From Pantoea sp. IMH (GTDB lineage Bacteria > Pseudomonadota > Gammaproteobacteria > Enterobacterales > Enterobacteriaceae): DNA of 64,000 nt. Shown piece by piece: positions 29,885 through 42,150 of the stretch. The notes under the pieces are model-generated. The model was not told the DNA's origin and did not search any database. It saw only the letters and a list, made by a program, of their open reading frames with translations. Both the position numbers and the translations under genes were made by a program. Positions within the stretch are counted from its first letter, which is position 1. Every line of letters begins with the position of its first letter. The stretch covers positions 744,001 to 808,000 of the forward strand of contig NZ_JFGT01000005.1 in NCBI RefSeq assembly GCF_000599885.1, written 5' to 3'.

Positions 29885-30846
29885 TCGGCGATCCACTGGC
29901 TGCGCTTAGCCGCCACTTCCTGCGGCGTGAACTGTAGCGTGATGGCGGGCAGCGTAAGCTGGTCAAAACCTGCCGGCAACGCGGTTTTCACGACCGGATA
30001 CATCCAGTTGCCGGTGGGAATGCTTTGCTGGAAGGCGTTGTCCAGCATAAAGGTCATAAATTGCTGCGCCAGTGCAGGCTGCTTGCTTGATTTCAGCCTG
30101 CCAGCTACTTCCACCTGGAGGTAGTGCCCCTCGCTGAAACTGGCGGCGGCATACTGCGTTTTTTTCTCTTCTATCAGATGGTAAGCCGGCGACGTGGTAT
30201 AACTCAGCACCATATCCGCTTCCCCTTTCAGAAACAGGCCGTAGGCCTCGCTCCAGCCTTTAGTGACGGTGACGGTTTTTTTCGCCAGCTTCTGCCACGC
30301 GTCAGGCGCGTTATCGCCATAAACGTTCTGCATCCACAGCAGCATTCCCAGACCTGGCGTACTGGTGCGGGGATCTTCATAGATCACCTTCAGCGGGCGT
30401 TCGCTCTCCACTAACTCTTTCAGGCTCTGCGGCGGATTCGGCAGTTTGGTTTTGTCATATACGAAGGCGAACCAGCCATAGTCAAAAGGTACAAACGTCT
30501 GGTTATCCCAGCCGCCCGGTACGGTCGTCTGGCGGGTATCCACCTCACTTTCAGCAAACAGGCCGGTTTTTTCCGCCGCCGCCAGCAGGTTGTTATCCAG
30601 CCCCAGCACCACGTCCGCTTTGCTGTTTTTCCCTTCCATGCGCACTCTGTTAAGCAGCGAAACGCCATCTTCCAGCGAGACATATTTCAGCTCGCAGTCA
30701 CAGTTGGCTTCAAAGGCTTTTTTCACTGCCGGGCCGGGGCCCCACTCCGCGGAAAAGGAGTCGTAGGTGTACACCACCAGCGTGGGCTTGGCGGCAAAAG
30801 CGGGTAAAGAGGAAAGAATCAGCAGCGGAAGGACTTTTTTAAACAC
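29860..30846 (-). CDS. thiB: Thiamine-binding periplasmic protein
   Basis: ThiB (328 residues) captures thiamine, its monophosphate and pyrophosphate in the periplasm. A short Sec signal (FKKVLPLLILSSLPAFA) precedes the mature protein, which starts AKPTLVVYTYDSF as in E. coli. The paired cysteines in NCDCELK and the conserved DPRTSTPGLG and YTTSPAYH segments of this family are present. The start is GTG, with AAGGAA six bases before it; an in-frame ATG at 30897 would add 17 residues lying against the riboswitch and is less likely. First gene of thiBPQ. Confidence 0.96.
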   Translation of the reverse strand: MFKKVLPLLILSSLPAFAAKPTLVVYTYDSFSAEWGPGPAVKKAFEANCDCELKYVSLEDGVSLLNRVRMEGKNSKADVVLGLDNNLLAAAEKTGLFAESEVDTRQTTVPGGWDNQTFVPFDYGWFAFVYDKTKLPNPPQSLKELVESERPLKVIYEDPRTSTPGLGMLLWMQNVYGDNAPDAWQKLAKKTVTVTKGWSEAYGLFLKGEADMVLSYTTSPAYHLIEEKKTQYAAASFSEGHYLQVEVAGRLKSSKQPALAQQFMTFMLDNAFQQSIPTGNWMYPVVKTALPAGFDQLTLPAITLQFTPQEVAAKRSQWIAEWQRAVSR

Positions 30847-30906
30847 TTTGCGTTCCTTATGGTGAGCGAGGCCGCAAAGGATCTGAGCAGGTAACATCGT
30901 CTCAAA

Positions 30907-30988
30907 TCCCTACGCCGGCATTATCCGGATCAGGTTCGACGGGTCTGTCTCAGCGTGCAGGCTTCAGGCTCCTTCACGCACCCCGTTG
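30907..30988 (-). ncRNA. TPP riboswitch (THI element) of thiBPQ
   Basis: Read leftward, this stretch has the conserved TPP aptamer blocks in order: ACGGGGTGC, the CTGAGA pyrimidine-sensor motif, ACCCGTCGAACCTGATC, and CCGGATAATGCCGGCGTAGGGA ending the P1/P2 arms. It lies 61 bp before the thiB start. Thiamine pyrophosphate binding would lower expression of the transporter, most likely by hiding the ribosome site, as no clear terminator follows. Confidence 0.95.
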
Positions 30989-31030
30989 AGAAGTGGCTAT
31001 TCTAATGATTTCCGGACAATAGCGAAAGCG

Positions 31031-32692
31031 TCATGATTCAGGTGGCGCGAACCAGGCAGACTTGAAATCGAACCAGCCGAGCGTGTTCATCCTGACGCCG
31101 CGCATACTGCGTTCGCCCTCAAGGAGCAGCCAGTGATGGAAGAGCGGGTGCAGGCTCCAGGTGTTAACAAGCTGGCGGCTCCAGTCGGCCAGGGAGAGTT
31201 TCTGTTCACGCCAGCGCTGGGCGTCCTGCTGCCAGTCAATCGGCACGCAGTGATGCAGCAGCGGGATCTCATAGAGCAGGGCGAACAGCGAGAATTCCAG
31301 CGGCAGGGTGAAATTGGCGCTGCCAAGCCAGATATCGCTTTCGGCGTCTCCCCGGTGCCAGGTGGCGTAATCGACCTGGCGGGTCACCAGACTGACGCCA
31401 TGTTCTGCCAGCAGCGGTGCCAGCGCATTAGCGATGGCCTGATGCTCAATGTGGTCGTTGTACCAGGTCAGCGTGATTGAGGTCAGTCCCGGCGGCTTTT
31501 CGGTCATGGCCATATCGCGGCGGTGGTGCCAGCGGGGTAGCAGACCGTAGGCGGGGAACCAGTAACGCTGATAGCCGATCCCCGAGTGGTTGAGCAGCGC
31601 AACGGGATTAAAGATCATGCTGATCCAGCGGCGAACCTGTTCGTTCTGTCCCAGGGGCGAACGCTGGTCAAACAGCAAAAAGTAGCAGCCCTCCTCAAGG
31701 CGGCTCTCCTCCGATTTTTCATCCACGCTGGCGCCTTCCAGCTTCACGCCCGAATAGACCAGTTCATCGCTGATCTCCGGTAGAACCCAGATATTCACCT
31801 CATCAATCAGCGCCCGGTAGCCAAAATAATCATCAAAAGCGGCGATGCGCAGCTGCGTTTGCTGATTACGCACCACGGCATAAGGGCCGGTGCCAACGGG
31901 CTGACGCGCAAAGTCGGGCAGCGTTTGCCATTCAGCGGGCAGGATCATCGTACTGACGCTGCCCAGCAGCCAGGGTAGCCAGCTGTCCGGATGGTGCAGA
32001 TAAATATCCAGCGTCCATGGCGTCGGGGAAACAATGCGATCTATATGTGAAAAAAGCGGCTGTGATGTCAGGCGAGTGAGTGAGCCGATCACATCACTCA
32101 TCTCCAGCTCCCGACCGTGGTGAAAGTGAATGGCGGGACGGAGATAAAACCGCCAGTGCAGGGGGGCGACCTGCTGCCAGTGGTGGGCGATATCGGGTTC
32201 GATTTCCCCATTTTCCTCATTTATATGGGTGAGGCTGCTGAAAATCTGTCGGGCGAGGTGAGTTTCTGAGCGTCTGAGCGGCGTACCGGGAAGTAAATTG
32301 AGCAGCGATCGGTAATAAAGCACCCGCAGGATATGCTTGCCCTGCCGGAAGCTACGCCCGAGGTGGGAAATCAGCATCTGCCGCACGGTATGTTTATCAC
32401 CCACTAACTGCACCAGTTGATCGATGCGATCCTGTTCCAGCAGATCCTCTGCGCGCTGCTGCTGAAGCGCCAGACCGGTATAGAGAAAACGGAGCGCCGA
32501 GCGTTTACCGCGTCCCGCCTCCGCCTGCCACTCCAGCCAGCCTTGCGCCTGCATGGCGTTAAGGAGATTACGCATATGACGGCGGGAGCAGCTGAGCTGA
32601 ACGGCCAGATCGCCGAGCGTGGTTTCCTGTGACTGGCCGTTGCAGCTCTGCCAGAGGCGGATAAACTGCTGCTGTAAGCGGGGAGAGGACAT
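31031..32692 (-). CDS. sgrR: HTH-type transcriptional regulator SgrR
   Basis: SgrR (553 residues) senses glucose-phosphate stress and activates sgrS. The N-terminal ~110 residues form a winged helix-turn-helix ([30 protein letters not shown]), and the rest resembles periplasmic solute-binding proteins of the SBP_bac_5 class, here cytoplasmic and used as the sensor. No signal peptide is seen. It is divergent from sgrS, with about 55 bp between its start codon and the proposed RNA start, as expected for an activator bound in the shared control region. Confidence 0.95.
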   Translation of the reverse strand: MSSPRLQQQFIRLWQSCNGQSQETTLGDLAVQLSCSRRHMRNLLNAMQAQGWLEWQAEAGRGKRSALRFLYTGLALQQQRAEDLLEQDRIDQLVQLVGDKHTVRQMLISHLGRSFRQGKHILRVLYYRSLLNLLPGTPLRRSETHLARQIFSSLTHINEENGEIEPDIAHHWQQVAPLHWRFYLRPAIHFHHGRELEMSDVIGSLTRLTSQPLFSHIDRIVSPTPWTLDIYLHHPDSWLPWLLGSVSTMILPAEWQTLPDFARQPVGTGPYAVVRNQQTQLRIAAFDDYFGYRALIDEVNIWVLPEISDELVYSGVKLEGASVDEKSEESRLEEGCYFLLFDQRSPLGQNEQVRRWISMIFNPVALLNHSGIGYQRYWFPAYGLLPRWHHRRDMAMTEKPPGLTSITLTWYNDHIEHQAIANALAPLLAEHGVSLVTRQVDYATWHRGDAESDIWLGSANFTLPLEFSLFALLYEIPLLHHCVPIDWQQDAQRWREQKLSLADWSRQLVNTWSLHPLFHHWLLLEGERSMRGVRMNTLGWFDFKSAWFAPPES

Positions 32693-32747
32693 AAAAGGGG
32701 AACCTTTTGCAGAAAGCGGTCTGTTTTTCCTGCCTTATATTAGGGCG

Positions 32748-32865
32748 ATACTGGCGGCAATGAAAGAGCGGGAGGCATTCTCTGAATGGCGCTCTGACAT
32801 TATTTGAATCTGAGTATGGTGCATCTTCACCAGCCAGCGGGCATTATGGTCGCTGGCTTTTTTCG
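32748..32865 (+). ncRNA. sgrS: SgrS small RNA, short form
   Basis: The 3' part matches E. coli SgrS in design. TGAGTATGGTG is the ptsG-pairing seed (E. coli TGAGTATTGGTG, one T fewer here). A small TGGTG/CACCA hairpin follows, then a strong terminator, GCCAGCG/CGCTGGC at 32833-32857 with six T after it, which also forms the Hfq-binding tail. The promoter -10 is TATATT at 32736-32741 with a poor -35, as expected for an SgrR-activated gene; the start is estimated from it. At about 118 nt the RNA is half the E. coli length, and I find no SgrT-like reading frame. Position between sgrR and setA is canonical. Confidence 0.8.
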
Positions 32866-32934
32866 TCAGCCTTTTTTTCTTCTATGCTTCCTCTTTGTCG
32901 TCCGCTCAGGCGCGACGTTTGCCGAAGGACCAGT

Positions 32935-34110
32935 ATGACAATGCACCGACTGTCCCGCCGTATTAACCCCGTTTATCTGGCCTTTATGGCTGTCTCTTTT
33001 ATGATCGGCGTGGCCGGTGCGCTACAGGCACCGACGCTCAGCCTGTTCCTGACGCGCGAAGTGGCGGTACGCCCGTTCTGGGTAGGGCTGTTTTATACCG
33101 TTAATGCGATAGCCGGGATTGCCGTCAGCATTCTGCTGGCGAAGCGCTCCGATAACCGTGGCGACCGGCGGATGCTGATCCTCTTTTGCTGCCTGATGGC
33201 GACCGCCAATGCCCTGCTGTTCGCTTTTAACCGCGACTATCTGACGCTGATTACCTTCGGAGTGCTGCTCTCGGCGCTGGCGAGCGTGGCGATGCCGCAA
33301 ATTTTTGCGCTGGCGCGTGAATACGCCGATCATTCTGCGCGGGAAGTGGTGATGTTCAGCTCGGTGATGCGTGCCCAGCTGTCGCTGGCCTGGGTGGTCG
33401 GCCCGCCGCTGTCGTTTGCGCTGGCGTTAAATTATGGTTTTACCACCATGTTCGTTATCGCCGCCGGGCTTTTTGTCGTCTGTCTTGCGCTCATCTGGTT
33501 CGCGCTACCGTCCGTTGCCCGCGTGGCGCAGTCTCCGGAAGTCGTGATTACCCAGATCAGTGCCTGGAGGAATAAAGATGTGCGGCTGCTGTTTATCGCC
33601 TCGCTGCTGATGTGGACCTGCAACACCATGTACATTATTGATATGCCGCTTTATATCACCAGCGTGCTGGGGATGCCGGATCGTCTGGCGGGACTGCTGA
33701 TGGGCGTGGCGGCGGGGCTGGAGATCCCGGCGATGCTGCTGGCGGGGCATCTTGTTAAACGCTTCGGTAAACGCAAAATGATGCTGTTCGCGGTGGCGGC
33801 GGGTGTGCTGTTTTATCTGGGGCTGGTGCTCTTTCAGTCGCGTATCGCGCTGATGGCGCTGCAAATCTTCAACGCCATTTTTATCGGTATCGTCGCCGGA
33901 ATAGGCATGCTCTATTTTCAGGATCTGATGCCGGGGCGGCCCGGTGCGGCGACCACGCTGTTCACCAACAGTATCTCAACCGGCGTGATCCTGGCCGGTC
34001 TGCTGCAGGGCGCACTGGCCGAAACGTTTGGGCACTACTCGGTCTACTGGGCGGCGCTGATTCTCGCCATAGCCTCGCTGGCCATGTCGGCGAAGGTGAA
34101 GGATGTCTGA
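32935..34110 (+). CDS. setA: Sugar efflux transporter SetA
   Basis: SetA (391 residues) is a major-facilitator sugar exporter (lactose, glucose and analogues) with twelve hydrophobic segments. Typical SET-family stretches are GALQAPTLSLFLTREV in the first helix, MPQIFALAREYADHSAREVVMFSSVMRAQLS in the middle, and MPGRPGAATTLFTNS near the eleventh helix. I start at the ATG behind AAGGAC, giving MTMHRLSRR. It lies directly downstream of sgrS, which in E. coli is co-transcribed with setA and activates under phosphosugar stress. The gene looks intact. Confidence 0.95.
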   Translation: MTMHRLSRRINPVYLAFMAVSFMIGVAGALQAPTLSLFLTREVAVRPFWVGLFYTVNAIAGIAVSILLAKRSDNRGDRRMLILFCCLMATANALLFAFNRDYLTLITFGVLLSALASVAMPQIFALAREYADHSAREVVMFSSVMRAQLSLAWVVGPPLSFALALNYGFTTMFVIAAGLFVVCLALIWFALPSVARVAQSPEVVITQISAWRNKDVRLLFIASLLMWTCNTMYIIDMPLYITSVLGMPDRLAGLLMGVAAGLEIPAMLLAGHLVKRFGKRKMMLFAVAAGVLFYLGLVLFQSRIALMALQIFNAIFIGIVAGIGMLYFQDLMPGRPGAATTLFTNSISTGVILAGLLQGALAETFGHYSVYWAALILAIASLAMSAKVKDV

Positions 34111-34114
34111 TAGG

Positions 34115-34153
34115 CTGTCGCCAGGCCTGGCTTTGATGCAGGCCTGGCGACAG
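34115..34153. terminator. Fifteen-bp perfect hairpin between convergent setA and leuD
   Basis: CTGTCGCCAGGCCTG and its exact reverse complement flank a 9-nt loop and fill the gap between the two stop codons. Neither strand has a T run after the stem, so it may act as a bidirectional mRNA 3' stabiliser or factor-dependent terminator. Confidence 0.5.
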
Positions 34154-34155
34154 AA

Positions 34156-34761
34156 TTAACGCAGAAAGGCAGGCTGCTGCTGCTCGTAAGCGCCAATCTC
34201 CGCCTCATGCTGAAGCGTCAGGCCGATACTGTCCAGGCCATTAATCAGACAGTGGCGGCGGAAGGGATCGATACTGAATGGATAACGTTTTTCACCTGCA
34301 ATAACCTCCTGCGCTTCCAGATCCACCGTAAAACGGCAGCCCGGCTGCGCCGCAACGAACTGAAACAGCGCCTCTATTTCATCTTCACCCAGCGTCACCA
34401 GCAGCAGCTGATTATTAAAAGCGTTGTTGGCGAAAATATCCGCAAATCCGCTGCCGATAATCGCCTGGATTCCGTAATCGGTCAGCGCCCAGGGCGCGTG
34501 CTCGCGTGAGGAACCGCAGCCAAAGTTTTCGCGCGTCAGCATAATGGTGGCGCCGCTGAATTCTGGTTTATTAAGCACAAAGTCGGGGTTGGGGATCTGA
34601 CCTTCGGCATCGCTGTAGCGCCAGTCGAAAAACAGATTACGGCCAAAGCCGGTGCGCGTCACCATCTGCAAAAACTGCTTGGGAATGATGGCGTCGGTAT
34701 CCACGTTAGCGGTGTCGACCGGTACCACGATGCCGGTATGTCGGGTGAATTTTCTGGCCAT
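34156..34761 (-). CDS. leuD: 3-isopropylmalate dehydratase small subunit
   Basis: LeuD (201 residues) is the swivel domain that completes the LeuCD aconitase-type enzyme, isomerising 2- to 3-isopropylmalate. The signature [13 protein letters not shown] and the [13 protein letters not shown] loop of the substrate site are present. It is the last gene of leuABCD, eight bases after leuC, and ends at a convergent hairpin with setA. Confidence 0.97.
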   Translation of the reverse strand: MARKFTRHTGIVVPVDTANVDTDAIIPKQFLQMVTRTGFGRNLFFDWRYSDAEGQIPNPDFVLNKPEFSGATIMLTRENFGCGSSREHAPWALTDYGIQAIIGSGFADIFANNAFNNQLLLVTLGEDEIEALFQFVAAQPGCRFTVDLEAQEVIAGEKRYPFSIDPFRRHCLINGLDSIGLTLQHEAEIGAYEQQQPAFLR

Positions 34762-34769
34762 GATATTCC

Positions 34770-36167
34770 TCAGTTCAGTTTGCGGATATCGGCAAAGTGG
34801 CCGGCCACTGCCGCCGCCGCTGCCATCGCCGGGCTGAGCAGGTGTGTCCGTCCGCCGCGCCCCTGACGACCTTCGAAATTACGGTTGCTGGTGGAGGCAC
34901 AGCGCTCGCCGGGACTCAGGCGGTCATTGTTCATCGCCAGGCACATGGAGCAGCCGGGAAGCCGCCACTCAAACCCGGCGTCCAGAAAGATTTTATCCAG
35001 TCCTTCTGCCTCCGCCTGCGCCTTCACGGGACCGGAACCTGGCACCACATAGCCCTGTACGCCAGCGGCAATTTTATGCCCTTTCACCACCGAGGCTGCC
35101 GCCCGCAAATCTTCAATACGCGAGTTGGTGCAGGAGCCGATAAACACTTTATCAATACGCACGTCGCTCAGCCGGGTACCAGGTTTGAGATCCATATAAG
35201 CCAGCGCTTTTTCCGCTGAGGCCCGCTCAATTGGATCGCTGAACGACGCTGGATCGGGGATGCACTCATCCACGGCAATCACCTGACCGGGATTGGTTCC
35301 CCAGGTGACCTGCGGGGCGATTGACGCCGCATCAAGCATGACGACCTTATCAAACTGAGCATCTGCGTCACTGTTAAGCGTCTGCCAGTAAGCCACTGCT
35401 GCTTCCCACGCGTCGCCTTTCGGCACGAACTGACGTCCTTTCAGGTAGCTGAACGTCGTTTCATCCGGTGCGATAAGGCCCGCCTTGGCACCCAGCTCAA
35501 TCGCCATATTGCAGAGCGTCATCCGTCCTTCCATGCTGAGCTGCCGCACGGCCGGGCCGCAAAATTCCACCACGTGACCGTTGCCGCCGCCGCTGCCAGT
35601 TTTGCCAATAATGGCGAGGGCGATATCTTTCGCCGTGATGCCCGGCGCGGGCTGACCCACGACCTCAATTTTCATGGTTCTGGCACGGGACTGCTTCAGC
35701 GTTTGCGTCGCCAGCACATGTTCCACTTCCGAGGTGCCGATGCCGAACGCCAGCGCACCCAGCGCGCCGTGCGTTGAGGTATGTGAGTCCCCACAAACAA
35801 TTGTCATACCGGGCAGGGAGATGCCCTGCTCGGGGCCGATAACGTGCACAATGCCCTGGTAAGGATGCTGCAGATCGTAGAGAGGAACGCCAAACTCCTC
35901 ACAGTTCTTCATCAGCAGGGACATCTGAATACGGGCCATCTCACCGCTGGCGTTGATATCCCGCGTCTGGGTGGAGACATTATGATCCATGGTGGCAAAG
36001 GTTTTACCCGGCTGGCGGACCGGGCGACCCTGCGCGCGCAGCCCATCAAATGCCTGCGCGGAGGTCACCTCATGCACAAGGTGACGGTCGATATAGAGCA
36101 GCGGCGTTTCGTTGGGCGCGTCATGCACGACATGCGCATCAAACAGCTTTTCGTATAACGTTTTCAT
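34770..36167 (-). CDS. leuC: 3-isopropylmalate dehydratase large subunit
   Basis: LeuC (465 residues) carries the 4Fe-4S cluster of isopropylmalate isomerase. The three ligand cysteines lie in the conserved [12 protein letters not shown] segment (about 345-356) and the later [10 protein letters not shown] segment (about 405-414). DHNVSTQ and [12 protein letters not shown] of the aconitase fold occur in the first third. It starts two bases after the leuB stop and is followed by leuD. Confidence 0.98.
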   Translation of the reverse strand: MKTLYEKLFDAHVVHDAPNETPLLYIDRHLVHEVTSAQAFDGLRAQGRPVRQPGKTFATMDHNVSTQTRDINASGEMARIQMSLLMKNCEEFGVPLYDLQHPYQGIVHVIGPEQGISLPGMTIVCGDSHTSTHGALGALAFGIGTSEVEHVLATQTLKQSRARTMKIEVVGQPAPGITAKDIALAIIGKTGSGGGNGHVVEFCGPAVRQLSMEGRMTLCNMAIELGAKAGLIAPDETTFSYLKGRQFVPKGDAWEAAVAYWQTLNSDADAQFDKVVMLDAASIAPQVTWGTNPGQVIAVDECIPDPASFSDPIERASAEKALAYMDLKPGTRLSDVRIDKVFIGSCTNSRIEDLRAAASVVKGHKIAAGVQGYVVPGSGPVKAQAEAEGLDKIFLDAGFEWRLPGCSMCLAMNNDRLSPGERCASTSNRNFEGRQGRGGRTHLLSPAMAAAAAVAGHFADIRKLN

Positions 36168-36169
36168 GT

Positions 36170-38829
<2,660 letters not shown>

Positions 38830-38871
38830 GGGATAATTCCTTATCGGGTTATATTCGCTGCCGCCGCGGGC

Positions 38872-38905
38872 AAAAAAAAACCCGCGCATCGGCGCGGGTT
38901 TTTTT
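38872..38905 (-). terminator. leu operon attenuator (terminator)
   Basis: AACCCGCGC and GCGCGGGTT form a 9-bp stem with a 4-nt loop; leftward, a run of T residues follows. It lies between the leuL stop and the leuA start and is the intrinsic terminator that leucine abundance turns on. Confidence 0.9.
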
Positions 38906-38917
38906 GTCAGTCTGAAA

Positions 38918-39001
38918 TCAGTGATTGATTCCGCCCACAAGGCTACCGCGCACAAAGGATGCGTTTAGTAGTAGACCGAGTAGGCGGGTATGGCGAATCA
39001 T
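38918..39001 (-). CDS. leuL: leu operon leader peptide
   Basis: This 27-residue leader begins [15 protein letters not shown] and has five leucine codons in a six-codon stretch, of which four are the rare CTA. Ribosome stalling at these when leucyl-tRNA is short would favour the antiterminator and open leuABCD. The E. coli leader (28 residues) has the same LLLLNASS-like core. It is followed by the attenuator and preceded by a good promoter. Confidence 0.9.
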   Translation of the reverse strand: MIRHTRLLGLLLNASFVRGSLVGGINH

Positions 39002-39035
39002 TAATTTCAGACCTCATCAATGCGTTGTTTCTTTA

Positions 39036-39065
39036 TTGATACTTGATTGGCAGGGGGGATGTCAA
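39036..39065 (-). promoter_or_regulatory. leu operon promoter
   Basis: Read leftward, a consensus TTGACA (39060-39065) is followed after 18 bp by TATCAA (39036-39041). This places the transcript start about 30 nt before the leuL ATG. Confidence 0.6.
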
Positions 39066-39732
39066 CCATAAGGCGTACGAATCTTTACGCCGGGCGGCGA
39101 CAGAAATCCGGAAAATAAACTGGCACCGACGGGGAATACAGCACAAACGGCAGTCGCCTGAGCATTAACGCCCCGCAGACGCGCCTGTCGCAACAATTTG
39201 TAAATTATTTCTATGTGTTTTTATGATATTAATCAATTGCTTACTCCTATCCAGTGCTACAGGGGAACGGCTGGGTTACCCGTAACCATTTAGTTAAATA
39301 TCTTAATAACGTAATTACAGACAGCAGATAAAACTGTTACGCGGAAAAAAAGTGCTGGGGTAAACGTAATTTGAAAACGTGCTTACTTTGTTAACAAAAC
39401 GATTACCCTGAAAAAGAATAGCCTTACAGAATAAACCGCTTTTCTTTCGCTTTTAAAATAGCGTAATTATCGCTAATGCCGCAGCCGCGTAGCACCTTAA
39501 CAAAAGATAAGTGGGCCGGAACAAACCTGGGGTGATTGCCTGTCAACTTTTCTGCGGTTATGGTACTTAATCAACAGAATGTAAAAAATATAAAGGGCTT
39601 CGCCCTGTACCTGGAGAGTGGAAATGACTTCCGCTTTCTGAATTAACACAGGTTCGATCGTCTCTGGCTGCTTCCTTCCCGGTTGCGGCATTCATCGCAG
39701 AGCGATCAGCACCTTAAAGCCTGGAGGCAAGA
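39066..39732. other. AT-rich leu-ilv intergenic region without leuO
   Basis: In E. coli this interval holds leuO, a LysR-type regulator. Here 667 bp carry no reading frame that I can support as a gene on either strand. The centre (about 39180-39480) is very AT-rich with several TTAA and AAAA tracts, suited to Lrp or H-NS binding, which is known upstream of E. coli ilvIH. The last 80 bp form a structured leader before ilvI. Confidence 0.6.
39655..39707 (+). promoter_or_regulatory. Long imperfect hairpin in the ilvI leader
   Basis: CGATCG-T-CTCTG (39655-39666) can pair with CAGAG-CGATC (39698-39707) with one bulge, closing a 31-nt loop, 26 bp before the ilvI ATG. It could modulate ilvI translation, but it has no T run and no leader peptide was seen. 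Confidence 0.35.
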
Positions 39733-41457
39733 ATGGAAATGTTGTCAGGAGCCGAGATGGTCGTCCGGTCATTGATCGATCAGGGCGTAAAGCATGTGTT
39801 CGGCTACCCCGGCGGAGCGGTCCTCGATATCTATGATGCGCTGCAGACCGTAGGCGGCATCGACCATATTCTGGTTCGTCATGAGCAGGGCGCCGTCCAT
39901 ATGGCCGACGGCTATGCACGCGCAACCGGGGAGGTTGGTGTGGTGCTGGTGACCTCCGGCCCCGGCGCAACGAACGCCATTACCGGCATTGCCACGGCCT
40001 ATATGGACTCCATCCCGATGGTGGTGCTGTCAGGCCAGGTTCCTTCTTCCCTGATTGGCTACGACGCCTTCCAGGAGTGCGATATGGTGGGCATCTCCCG
40101 TCCGGTCGTTAAACACAGCTTTATGGTTAAGCATACGGAAGATATCCCGACCATCATGAAGAAAGCATTCTGGCTTGCCGCCAGTGGGCGGCCGGGGCCG
40201 GTAGTGGTTGATTTGCCGAAAGATATGATGAACCCGGCGAACAAACTGCCCTACGTCTGGCCGGACAGCGTCAGCATGCGCTCATACAATCCGACCACGC
40301 AGGGTCATAAAGGGCAGATTAAGCGGGCATTACAGACGCTGCTGGCGGCAAAACGCCCGGTGATTTATGCGGGTGGCGGCGTGGTAAATGCGGACTGTTC
40401 TGCTGAGTTGCGACAGCTGGCGGAAACCCTGAACTTACCCGTAGCCGCTTCGCTGATGGGCCTGGGCGCCTTTCCCGGCACGCATCGGCAAAGTCTGGGG
40501 ATGCTGGGCATGCATGGTACTTATGAAGCCAATATGACCATGCATAACGCTGATGTCATCTTCGCAGTTGGGGTACGCTTTGACGATCGTACGACCAATA
40601 ATCTGGCGAAGTATTGCCCGGATGCCACCGTTTTACATATCGATATCGATCCGACCTCCATCTCTAAAACCGTGGCCGCCGACATTCCCATCGTTGGTGA
40701 CGCCAGACAGGTTCTGCAGCAGATGCTCGATCTGATGGCGCAGGGCGATAATACGCAGAATTTTGACAGCCTGCGTGACTGGTGGCAGCAGATCGAACAG
40801 TGGCAGGCGCGAAAGTGCCTGGCTTACGATCGCAGCAGTGAAAAAATTAAACCTCAGGCGGTTATTGAAACGATCTGGAAGCTGACCAAAGGCGAAGCCT
40901 ATGTCACTTCCGACGTCGGCCAGCACCAGATGTTTGCCGCACTTTATTATCCGTTCGACAAACCCCGTCGCTGGATTAACTCCGGTGGCCTTGGCACGAT
41001 GGGCTTTGGACTGCCTGCGGCGCTCGGCGTGAAGCTGGCGCTGCCGAAGGAAACGGTAATCTGTGTGACCGGCGATGGCAGTATTCAGATGAATATTCAG
41101 GAACTTTCGACGGCGCTGCAGTACGATCTACCGGTGATGGTGCTGAGCCTGAACAACCGCTTCCTCGGCATGGTGAAACAGTGGCAGGATATGATCTATT
41201 CCGGTCGCCACTCGCAGTCCTATATGGAATCACTGCCTGATTTTGTGCGTCTGGCGGAGGCCTATGGTCACGTGGGGATTGGCATTTCGCATCCGGAAGA
41301 GCTGGAGTCAAAGCTGACCGAAGCGCTGGAAGCGTTAGGAAAAGGGCGTCTGGTTTTTGTTGACGTTAACGTGGATGGAACCGAGCACGTTTACCCGATG
41401 CATATTCGCGGCGGCGGGATGGACGAAATGTGGCTGAGCAAAACGGAGAGGACTTAA
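39733..41457 (+). CDS. ilvI: Acetolactate synthase III, large subunit
   Basis: IlvI (574 residues) is the catalytic, thiamine-diphosphate-dependent subunit of valine-sensitive acetohydroxyacid synthase III, acting first in branched-chain amino acid synthesis. [16 protein letters not shown] and the catalytic glutamate in [15 protein letters not shown] lie in the first 65 residues. The ThDP/Mg motif GDGSIQMN...NN lies near residue 440. The FAD-binding domain is central. A CTGGAGG ribosome site precedes the ATG. It is two bases before ilvH. Confidence 0.98.
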   Translation: MEMLSGAEMVVRSLIDQGVKHVFGYPGGAVLDIYDALQTVGGIDHILVRHEQGAVHMADGYARATGEVGVVLVTSGPGATNAITGIATAYMDSIPMVVLSGQVPSSLIGYDAFQECDMVGISRPVVKHSFMVKHTEDIPTIMKKAFWLAASGRPGPVVVDLPKDMMNPANKLPYVWPDSVSMRSYNPTTQGHKGQIKRALQTLLAAKRPVIYAGGGVVNADCSAELRQLAETLNLPVAASLMGLGAFPGTHRQSLGMLGMHGTYEANMTMHNADVIFAVGVRFDDRTTNNLAKYCPDATVLHIDIDPTSISKTVAADIPIVGDARQVLQQMLDLMAQGDNTQNFDSLRDWWQQIEQWQARKCLAYDRSSEKIKPQAVIETIWKLTKGEAYVTSDVGQHQMFAALYYPFDKPRRWINSGGLGTMGFGLPAALGVKLALPKETVICVTGDGSIQMNIQELSTALQYDLPVMVLSLNNRFLGMVKQWQDMIYSGRHSQSYMESLPDFVRLAEAYGHVGIGISHPEELESKLTEALEALGKGRLVFVDVNVDGTEHVYPMHIRGGGMDEMWLSKTERT

Positions 41458-41459
41458 TT

Positions 41460-41951
41460 ATGCGTCGTGTGTTATCGGTACTGCTGGAAAACGAGTCCGG
41501 CGCATTATCCCGCGTGGTCGGGCTGTTCTCCCAGCGCGGTTATAACATTGAGAGCCTGACCGTCGCGCCGACAGACGATCCCACCCTGTCGCGGATGACC
41601 ATCCAGACCGTGGGCGATGAGAAAGTGATCGAACAGATCGAAAAGCAGCTGCACAAGCTGGTGGACGTTCTGCGCGTGACGGAGCTGGGGCAGGGCGCGT
41701 TCGTTGAGCGTGAGATTATGCTGGTAAAGATACAGGCCAGCGGCTACGGGCGTGAAGAGGTCAAGCGCAGCGCGGAAATCTTTCGCGGGCAGATTGTTGA
41801 CGTTACGCCAACGCTTTATACGGTTCAGCTTGCAGGAACCAGCGACAAGCTGGATGCTTTTCTGAACAGCATCCGGGAAGTGGCGGAAATTGTTGAAGTT
41901 GCCCGTTCCGGTATCGTCGGTGTCGCCCGTGGCGATCGTATTATGCGATAA
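41460..41951 (+). CDS. ilvH: Acetolactate synthase III, regulatory subunit
   Basis: IlvH (163 residues, same as E. coli) binds valine and activates IlvI. The N-terminal ACT domain (about 4-75) has the typical [28 protein letters not shown] with the glycines that shape the valine site. The C-terminal half is the second ferredoxin-like domain. The ATG lies two bases after the ilvI stop, behind GGAGAGG. A terminator follows. Confidence 0.97.
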   Translation: MRRVLSVLLENESGALSRVVGLFSQRGYNIESLTVAPTDDPTLSRMTIQTVGDEKVIEQIEKQLHKLVDVLRVTELGQGAFVEREIMLVKIQASGYGREEVKRSAEIFRGQIVDVTPTLYTVQLAGTSDKLDAFLNSIREVAEIVEVARSGIVGVARGDRIMR

Positions 41952-41982
41952 GATCTGCTGTGGACGCGTGACAGCGTCAGCT

Positions 41983-42007
41983 AACCCGGCGTAATGCCGG
42001 GTTTTTT
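41983..42007 (+). terminator. Rho-independent terminator after ilvH
   Basis: AACCCGGC and GCCGGGTT pair over 8 bp around GTAAT, followed by six T in all. Confidence 0.9.
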
Positions 42008-42094
42008 AATTTTTGTCCTAAAGCACTCCCCCGGACGCGAAAGCAGTTGCTCAGCCCTCTAATCTGCTGTTAGATGTAACAAATGTCTTATCCT

Positions 42095-42117
42095 TAGCCG
42101 CGACGTGGCTATTTTTT
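42095..42117 (+). terminator. Attenuator-like hairpin upstream of cra
   Basis: TAGCC and GGCTA flank a 7-nt loop and are followed by six T, 34 bp before the cra start codon. In E. coli this region carries the fruL leader peptide gene and an attenuator; only the four-codon frame ATGTCTTATCCT-TAG is seen just upstream here, so a leader peptide cannot be supported. Confidence 0.4.
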
Positions 42118-42150
42118 GCGCCGTCCCGGTGCATGAAGTGTGGGGTTATT

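Noticed and set aside
32760-32807. Fifteen-codon frame inside the SgrS region as SgrT
   Set aside because: It has no ribosome site and no resemblance to SgrT, and is far shorter.
39497-39691. 64-codon minus-strand frame in the leu-ilv gap
   Set aside because: It crosses the structured ilvI leader and has no start signal or similarity; not a leuO remnant that I can recognise.
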